From: Rachycentron canadum
Lineage: Eukaryota > Chordata > Actinopteri > Carangiformes > Rachycentridae
Reading direction: 5' to 3'
Assembly: GCA_038496675.1 (NCBI GenBank)
Contig: CM076660.1
Span: 18,566,396-18,630,395 of the forward strand
DNA: 64,000 nt
Shown: positions 52,160 to 61,400 of the stretch, piece by piece
How the letters are laid out: the number at the start of each line of letters is the position of its first letter
Position numbering within the stretch: the first letter of the stretch is position 1
The notes under the pieces: generated by a model
What the model was told of the DNA's origin: nothing
Database searches by the model: none
What the model saw: the letters and a program-made list of their open reading frames with translations, nothing else
Made by a program: the position numbers and the translations under genes

Positions 52160-52498
52160 TCATTCTTTCTTGCTGGATCCCAGCTTTTTAAACAGTTTCT
52201 TGCCTTTGGAGAAAAAGCCTTTCTTCTTCTTGCCTTTTGCAGAGCACTCGGTCTGTGCAGGGCTGTCCGCTGGGAGGGCGACTGGAGGAGAGCTGCAGGC
52301 CTCCATTGCAGCTGGACTAACAGCTGGACCTGGAGCAGGGTCCAGGTCTGATGTGGGGCTTGCAGTGGGTGCCTGTTTGTGTGCGAGGTCTGTGTGCTCT
52401 GTTGGGTCGGGGAGAGGAGGTTCTGTTTGGGTGTGCAAAGAGTCTTCTGTTGTGGAGCGTTCTGGACCTTGTAGCTCTGTAGACGACGTCTCGGGACC
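52160..52498 (-). CDS. tspoap1: tspoap1 last exon, long polybasic C-terminus
   Basis: Acceptor TCTCCTGAAG|GGTCCC at 52,498, phase 0, 112 codons plus TGA. The segment begins GPETSSTELQGPERSTTEDS, is Pro/Ala/Thr-rich, and ends in a lysine- and phenylalanine-rich tail (KGKKKKGFFSKGKKLFKKLG then SSKKE) that could contact membrane or RNA by charge. It is mutually exclusive in effect with the 35-nt exon, which stops earlier. Confidence 0.85.
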   Translation of the reverse strand, partial: GPETSSTELQGPERSTTEDSLHTQTEPPLPDPTEHTDLAHKQAPTASPTSDLDPAPGPAVSPAAMEACSSPPVALPADSPAQTECSAKGKKKKGFFSKGKKLFKKLGSSKKE

Positions 52499-55400
52499 CT
52501 TCAGGAGAAAAATAAGTGTTTGCCAGATATGTTTTAATTTTAATGTAGCAACACCTGAAGCTTAGTCATGTTTAAAATGATCATATAAAGATAAACACTA
52601 GGACAGGACACACACAAAGGAGGAGGTTCCTTTTCAGCTGTGTTTGAATAAACTACATCCAGAGGTGGGTGTAGGATCTATACAAAGGAGCAGTGTAGAG
52701 CTACAGTTAAAGGAAGTGGACATGAACAGAGAGGAAACAGGGGACACTAGTGTTGATCACTGAGCACTGTGGCTCTGTCCGAAAACACTTACGATCAAGT
52801 CTCAAAGTGTACAGTTCGTTTCTGCTTCTGCACAAGGCCATGCAGGAAACAGTGGGCAGAAGAAACATGACAGGACACAGTTAAAGAAAAAGAACATGAC
52901 ATAACAGAATGCGAACTGGAAGTATTTTCAAAGACAGGAAAAAAAAAAAAGAAAAAAAAAAAAAGAGTGATTTGTGTACATAACACGTGATGTATGTGAC
53001 TGCAGATCAGCCGTGCTACACTGATTGAAATGCAGAGCTACCTGTGATTCTTTCTTGGGCTCTGGTGGAGGAGGAGCAGAGACAGGTTCTGCTGGAGCTT
53101 CCTCTGGTAACGCCTGCAGGAAGTTGGAAGGTACTAAGCCTCTGTGTCCATTCAAGTCTCCCTGCATGATACAACAGATACAAAGAGAAGCCTGTAATAT
53201 AACTACAGTCTACAATCCTTTACATGCTGTATGAGATACAGACTGAACTGAGTCACATTCAGTTTCCTTACAAATCCTTTGCTTTGAAAAACCTGAACAC
53301 ACAAACTTTATTTTACTAATATAGTAATACTGTATTACTATTTTATTGTTATGATTGTATATTTACATTATATACTATAAGATTATTTTTCATTTCTAGT
53401 CCACATATTGATAAAATTTATGTCATAAAAGTATTATTACAATATCATTTGTATATTACCTGTGCTGCTTCTTTTGATATGTACATTGTCATATATTATT
53501 TATACTAACACCTTTATGATAATACTAGTATTATAACTGGTATTAATAGTACTAATAGCACACAGACCAGGGAGTGGCGCTGCCAGTTTTTTCTACAAAG
53601 ATTTACACAGTTAGCTTCAATAATATGGATATTGTACATAAGGCCACGTTCAGACCTGGCATCACAAGTGGACCCACTTTGTCCAGATGCGAACATATCC
53701 AAGATGTAGTCAGGAAGCTTTGAAACCTGATCACTGAGGCCACATTCAGAGCTGGTCTGGGCCACATGTGGCCACATTCCTTTAGCAGCAAATGTCAGCT
53801 CTATAGTCTAATTAGTCCTGCTTCATGACACATCGACAAAATGTATTATTTCAGATGGAGAAAACCTGATTTCATGGCAAAGCTGTGAACAGCGCACACA
53901 TTTGCTCTGTCTCTAACTCACACACACAAAATTAAGCACAAGCACATTCAGAGCATGACCAGATCAATGAAGACGCCAGTTAATGCAGGTCTGAACAGGT
54001 CTGTTCAAGTCTGATCAGGGCTTAAGTTTAATCTCATGTCTCTAATTTACTTATTTGTATTTATATATATTTATTATATATATTTGTATTTATTTCATTC
54101 AGATGGTTCTATGTGTTATTTGCTGTAATGAAGAAACAGTAAAGTCTGATCTCATCTTGTGATGTTTTCTGTTCTTCTAGAGAAAAATATCATTCAAAAT
54201 ATCCTTCCTCAGCAGTTTTAACAATTATTTTGAATAAATACAAGAGTAACTGCAACTGATAAAGAATAAAAACACATTATTTCAAATTGCTGAGGTGTGT
54301 TGATACTTACGTAGAAGAAGCCATCTTCGTCCATGTCACCAAACACATGTATGATGTCTCCCGCACTGAAGGTCAGCTCAGCCTAAACACAACCAGATAA
54401 TGAACAACAACAGCTACTACACATACAATCCGTTCTCTTAAAAAAATATTCATTGTGTGCAGGCCTGACCTCTATGTCAGTGTTGGGGGAGCTCTCTCGT
54501 GGGTCATAATCAAAGATGGCGACCATCCTGCGAGCCCCTGGTGCTGGGTTCCCTGCAGCCACCACTGCTGCAGCAGCCTGGCTGGGATCTACCAGTCAGA
54601 CAGGAAACAATTCAAACCCAATTTTCGGGGAAACAATTCAGCCCAACATCTTTATAATTAGAGGTGTGAGATCAGCTCGGCAGCATGCAGCTCATTGTGT
54701 CTGCATGTCCAACTCTCTCAGCGTCATGCTAAGCTGAGGAAGAGTCACAACACTGCAGTCAAACACGTAAAAATAAAGACAACAGGAGGTTACCACAGAG
54801 AACAGGCTCTTCCCTTACAGTAGCTTGAACTGTGCTGCTGTTTTCACACATCAGAGTAAACGGTGGCTGAACAGCGTACCAAAGCCTTTTTCAACATTTA
54901 GTTACAATGAAGACAAATGAAATTATTTGAAGATTAAATGATGCCACTTCAACTGTGAAATGAAAAGAAGAGTTAAAGAAGGGACTGCCTGACATTTAAA
55001 GTTAGGGGTTCACAAAGAGCTTAAGACCACAAGACATTAGCATTTATTTATGCTTCTCTCAGAACTGCCAATCTACTGTTTTCCCCTTATTTTAATAATT
55101 TCCATCTCAAAGAAGGTGCATTTTCTCCCCTTATTGAGGATCATTAAAAAGGTCTAAACTCTTCATATACCCCGACTAATCAAACAGTTCATGAAGAGGG
55201 TGGATGAAGGTGAGTCTTGATGTTATCTGCAGCTAAAATACAGTCCTTATGTTTACGAGCATTGAACAAGAAGTGACAAAATACATGGAATATCAAGTCA
55301 AACACATGCTGGCCTCCAGCAGACGTTGATCGTGCAGGTGCAAACTGAGAGGCAGAAGGTCAGAGGGCTAACTACAAACCTTGGCTGGAGGAGTCTACGC

Positions 55401-58400
55401 TCTCCTCCCAGAGTGCTGCAGACTCCACTGGAAGAGATGAGGTGAGGGACAAGAGCGTGAGCACAATTGCAGAACGACTGGAGACGCAAAGTCTGAAGAC
55501 ACAACATGTCTGAGGCATCACACTAGAGTACATAAAGTCACAGATGGAGATCAGAGGGGATGGATGTGTCAACAAAGTTTAGGTGATCATGTAATGCATT
55601 TCGGACAGAGGAGCAGAGCACTGGTACAATGACCATCTGTGAGATTGTCATTTAATAAGTGACGCAGTGCAGCGACTGCTGCTGTGTCTGCAGTGTATTA
55701 CATGAATATCCAATGAAAGCTGACCAGAGTGACTCAGTACTCATGTATGTGCATTTTAACATTCGTGAAGCTGTTGTGTTACTAAGAAAATCAAAATCAT
55801 AACAACTTAACCTGTGGAAAGATGAAGTTACCCTGAATAACATATTAAACCTGACATCAAGAGGATAACACTGAGCCTTTCTTACAGAATATGACACTAC
55901 TGTGGAGGAGGCATATTCTACTGGTAACACTTGCCCATAATCCTGAGAAGCTGATTTCATGACTACAGCAGCTAAAAATCCCAAAACTTTCACTGAGTGA
56001 GAAGCAGCAACTGAAAGAGCAAAAGCTAAAGTGAAAGAGAAGCAAACCAGAAAACCAGAGAGGAGAAGAAAGGAGGGAGGTGGGAAGCCGCAATCTGCAG
56101 CGAGACACACCTTTCTTGGATCGCCTCGGTTTCGGCGGTGGAACAGGGCGACGTGGAAGCTGTGCGTGTGTGCGAGTGCCTTTATGGAGTTTTGGAAGGG
56201 AAAACCAAAAAAAAAAAAAAAAAAAAAAAAAAGAAACCAAAAAGAAACACAGAGGTGTGAGAGAAGCAGACCAGACAAAGTAGACAATGAAAAGCCAAGT
56301 GAAAGAGCAATTTAAAAATGACAACCGGTGAGCAGCAGACACAGCAGTGAGAACAAGTGGAAGTGAAAACGTTAAACCATCTGCAAATACTGCTCTGGGT
56401 AGAGAGCAGGAAACAGAAGCAAAGTGTCTGCTTGATTCTACTGGTTTGCTCACTACCGCTCACCACAAGCAAACACTTTGACTTAAGTTTATTCTTTAGA
56501 CACCTGCATGAAAACACAGTCAAGTGACTGAGAAAACGTAGATGGTTAAGATCTTAATAGCAACACAGTGAACAAGAAACCACAAAAACATACAAAACAA
56601 AACCACTGAGGAGAGTTTTGGTTACATTTTAATTAGTTAAAGGAAAGTCTGATCTGAGACCTGCCTCCTGCTTAGTCAAATGGTCACGTCAAGAGGTTTT
56701 TTTTTTACTTCATCTCCTCTTTTTTTTGTGGAAAGAATATTTCATCTTTCTTTTAGGGATATCCCCCAATGGGCTACAGACAAAAATTCAGCCAAAGTGT
56801 CTCAATAATGAATAATCATATCAAGTTGTGGCTCGTGATACACTTGTGCTGCTATTTTCACTTACCACTTAAACATGAACAGCGGTGATATTATGAGTAA
56901 GACATTCAAATTTGGAAAAGAATGTCCAAATATACTCTTCATGTAACAAAACAGATTTAATATCTAATAGCAAATGAAATTTTCAGGCAGTATATTTGCT
57001 ACAGAATCTGGTTAAAATTCACATACCTATCTTCTCCATGGAGGCTGCTGTGGACAAGAAGCCCTGCTGCAGGAGCTGCTGCCGGGTCTCCTCATCCTCC
57101 ACCTGGATTTCAGATACCATGTTACACGGCACATAGCCCAGACGACCACCTGACTCCCCTTGGTAGAACCCGTCTGGGTCTTTGTCTCCGTAAACCTAAG
57201 GACAGGAGGGTTAAAACTCATGAACTAAAACAGGATAGGTAGGTAAGAGGTAAAGCATGTAGTCTTTCTGTTAATGAGAGTGTTTCAAGGTTGCTACGAA
57301 TGGAAAACCTGCGTGACCGTCAGTGAGTTTGAGCAGTGAAGGACATACTCTGATTATCTGTCCTTCAGTGAAGGGCAGCTCCTCCTCAGCAGCATCAGGA
57401 TTGGGTGACATGGTGGCAGGATCATAAGGAAAGAGGGCCACAAAGATGCGTATGTCACTGTCCCCTTTCATCTTTGGTGAATTAACCTCACCTGCAGATA
57501 CACACACAGACACACAAAAGGACACATGGACACATGATTGAGATAATTAGAAGATACCTATGGTGTGAGCTGACTTAGACCTGAGTCTTTCCCTTTGATT
57601 AGTGTAATGTTGAGAGCAGTGGTTATGTTATGACCTCTTTACTAAACCAGTTACTTTTTAAAAGTAGGCATATAAGAAGTTCAATTAGATTACTAAAAAG
57701 ATTAATCTGTTGTAATTAATTTTGTAGCTGCAACAATAGGTTGATTAATTTACAACAGCAAATTAATCAGCAACTATTTTGAAATTTAACATTTGCTGGT
57801 TGCAGCTTCTCAGCATGTACATGCATCAGGCACAACTCCATTGAGAAAACAGAAAAAAAAATTAATTGATTAATCATGGCAATAATCTGTAGGTTTATTA
57901 ATAATTGCCTGTTGTGGAAGTAATTTATTAATTTTTTTTGTTTCTTTTGTTTTCATGCAATGTATTTCCTGTACTTGCTGGTTGTTCTCATTACTTTCTA
58001 TACAATATGTGATCCTTTGCAAAGAAGCCATGCATGGCTTGCAATGAGTTCTGCAGTGTAACCAGCTTGCCCCCCCCCCCCCCCCACCCTCCTCCAACTG
58101 CATCACTGCTATGAACAGTATTTGCCCAGCACAGGCATGTCCTTAAAAGAGGTAATCAAGCTAAACCACTGATCCTAAGCTGCGTGAGCCGTTCGACAAA
58201 CGTGCACTCGTTCATGATCTGCAGCAGCCGAGTGACAAGGGAAACAGTGTGACCCACTCTCTAATCTAAAACAGCCACAAGCTACAATAAAAACAGAATA
58301 CTAATATTATCAAAGGTGATTTTGATACTGTCCATGTCACAGATCATGCAGAGCAATGGTCACATTTGGCTTGTAGCAGAGTCGAAAGGTGAGCAGACAC

Positions 58401-61400
58401 AAAGCATGACACTAGTGTGATTAAAGACATTACAACTATAGCCTCTTTGACAGCAATACAAATTTGAAGAGCTGTAGTGAGACTTTAAGCTGCACTCAGG
58501 AGACGCGTTCTTTATCGCATTACAGAGAATCAGCCCATCTGTGGCAAGAGTCATGGGCAGAGAACTTGCACACTTTCACATCCTCACTGATTCTCTCGTA
58601 GATAGGACAGAACTTCTCTACGCTCTCTTCCTCTATCTCTCTGCACGTGTATGCCAATGCATTTGTGTGTGTATTCAACAGGAAGGTTCACTAAATGAGT
58701 CCTTTTTGTGTCGTCAAGTGGAATGAGAAGAGGAGAGGTGAGTGAGGAAGAGAAAGAGAGGGATTGGTGCATCCACGCTCTCTTTGCTTGCTAATCGAGG
58801 TTACTATTTTAATGTATGTCACTTCCTCCTGTCATGACAAGCCACTTTGTGTTAAGCCGGTTCTCAGCTTAGCAAGCCCTCTCCCACTTCTCCACTGCAG
58901 CTACAGCACCTCCTCTTCTCTGCCCCCCCCTCCCTCTTCCTACACAAGGTGCTAATCTGACTGCCATCATGTGAGAGAGGAGGCTTGCCAACAGAAAGCA
59001 CAGGTGTGTCAGTATTGCCTCATACATTTCCACTGTATAATTGACTTAAGAGAGGGAAACAAATAAGAGGCAGAGGAAACAGGAAGACAAAAGAGAAAGG
59101 AGTGTCTGACCTTTAATTTGCCTGGCCTGCAAGCACACTGGTTTGGAGGAGAGCTCAGCCTGGACTCCCCATGATGGACCTGCTTCAGATGAAGGGATTT
59201 GGCTGGGCTCCTGCTCAACATAAGGAAAAACAAACCAGACAATAAGAAAAAAGGCTAACACAGACACACAATGGACAGGACATCTCAGGGGATTCATAAA
59301 AAATGAAAAGCAACTGTAGCTGTTAATTTTTCCAAACATTACTTCATAATCTATAATTTTGTGTACTCTATGTATTGATAAGCCACTAAGTGCTTACTCT
59401 TCACAATAGAGACTGAAACCTCATCAAATACACAAACTCCAGGGTTTCCGACATTCTGCTGTTTCAACATAAACATGCTCTGCTATCATTTCAGCAGACA
59501 CACATCCACTGTAAGCTGTAAGCCGATGCGGGACAGGACAGAACTGACTGTTTTAAGACAGGAGCTGAGTTGTTTCCAAGGTGCAGGAGGATGTGACAGT
59601 CAGACAGAAGGAGAACAGATTCAGTTACACTTCAGCCAAAGCAGAGTTATAAAGATTGGAAGCCTGAAGCTGATGGTAAAGAAGATCTGGTTTAAATGTC
59701 TAGCAGCTACTATCTGTCCATATCTTGGCAACTTAACCAACATGCCTCAATAATTACTCAATAATGCACTGTAGGGTTCTTGCTACCTGACTCTCTGTCC
59801 ACTGCAGTGATGATGATGAAAAGCTAAGTTGCTGTCTACTGAGTGGTGGAGTGATCTCCACGACAGGTTAGATCCACACTGCTACAGGGAAGGGGAGTAA
59901 GCTGGGACAACACACCCATTGCAGCTGGCCTGCAGAGATGTTTACCAGAGGATCAGCCTTCAGTCCTCGGCGGTGAGGAGGCCTGCTGTGCTCCATCTGA
60001 GCCCCCTTCACCCACCACTCAGAGCTCATCTGCTCCACCACCACCTCCCCAGGACTGTACTCCATGGGCTCCTCATTATCATCTGTGCCGTACTCCACAT
60101 CAATCTCCCCCCCACGACCAATAGGTGACCTCGGAGTCCGTACTGTTTTGCTGACTGGGTAGGGTCTTGGCGGGGAAGGGCCATGGCTGAGGTCGGCTGC
60201 TGTGGCGACAGCCATCTGACTCCTCAGCATGGCCTCCCTCCTAAGGCGGTCCCCTAGCCCTCTGAGCAGTACTCTCTCTCTGCTGTTGGGGGTTGGCTGG
60301 GGAGGACAGTGGGCTGAGACCTGCCTGCTGGTGGGACCCTCATATAAACTCATGTCGTCTTCCTCAGGATAACTGATGGTGTCCACTGTGTCTGCGTAGT
60401 GCACCCTGTGCTGCATTTTAGGCTTGACCTGCAAAGGTCCGTGTCTGGGTAAAGGCTCTTTGGTTAGAGATCTGGGATCCCTGTTGAAGTGGTGATGGTG
60501 AGGGGGAACATGTGGGTGTGGGTTGGGGTTGGAGTGATATTGGTGATGCTGGGGGCCGTGATGGAGGCGTTCTGCATCTCTGGGGTGGAGCTGGCTGGGC
60601 CTGGGTCGAGACTGACTGCGGTGGGTTAAAGGCTCCTCTTGACTGCTGTCTTCCTCCTCTGTCAACTCAGGAATGCTGAACAGCTGTTTGCTGTGGTAGA
60701 CCTGAGGGGGCAACTTAAGGATGCTTTCAAGAACCTCCTCATCACTGTCTGGAGGCTCCAACTTGCATGACTATAAGGGCCACAGGTCAAAGCAAGCAAG
60801 AGTGGGTTGGTGAGGGTGGAATATCATATTGTTCAGTAAAAATAAGGGAAGCGCAGACAAAACAGATGACAACCCGGCCATGCAAAAGAAAGAGAAAAGA
60901 AAGAAGAAAAAACAAAGACAATCAAACACTATCAGGAATATGACAGCAGAAATAAAATGGGAATTTAAGTGTGCATGAAAAACTGAAAGAAGTATATTTC
61001 ATTCAAAAGGCAAAACACACAGAGGACTCATTCCTTTACCCTGTTAGCTCCAACTGTGTATCCCCTGGCCTGTGCTTCTCCAAGGTGGTCAGAGTAAAGG
61101 TCCTCCTCCTCCTCCTCCAGGATGTCAGACAGGTCGGATCGGCTGTTGTCTGCATGGTAGTCACTGGGAGGCTCCACAAGCCCTCTGCCATAACTCTGAA
61201 AAGATCAGAACCAAACCATCCACTGTTAATTGATTTAGTAAATTTTAAATACATACTTGTCATTGCCATTGTTTATTGAGCAAAATCGTGGCCTTGGCAC
61301 AGTGCTACAGTTTTTGTTATCAATTTCCATTATTTATACTTTCATTATGTGTGACTCAAAAAAACATTTGTATTGTGCATTGTCCCCAATCATTTATTAA

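Noticed and set aside
55652..56523. Long minus-strand frames of 113-211 codons
   Set aside because: Most of their length is intron (poly-F from the T26 run). Only the 69-nt exon at 56,111-56,179 within them is real.
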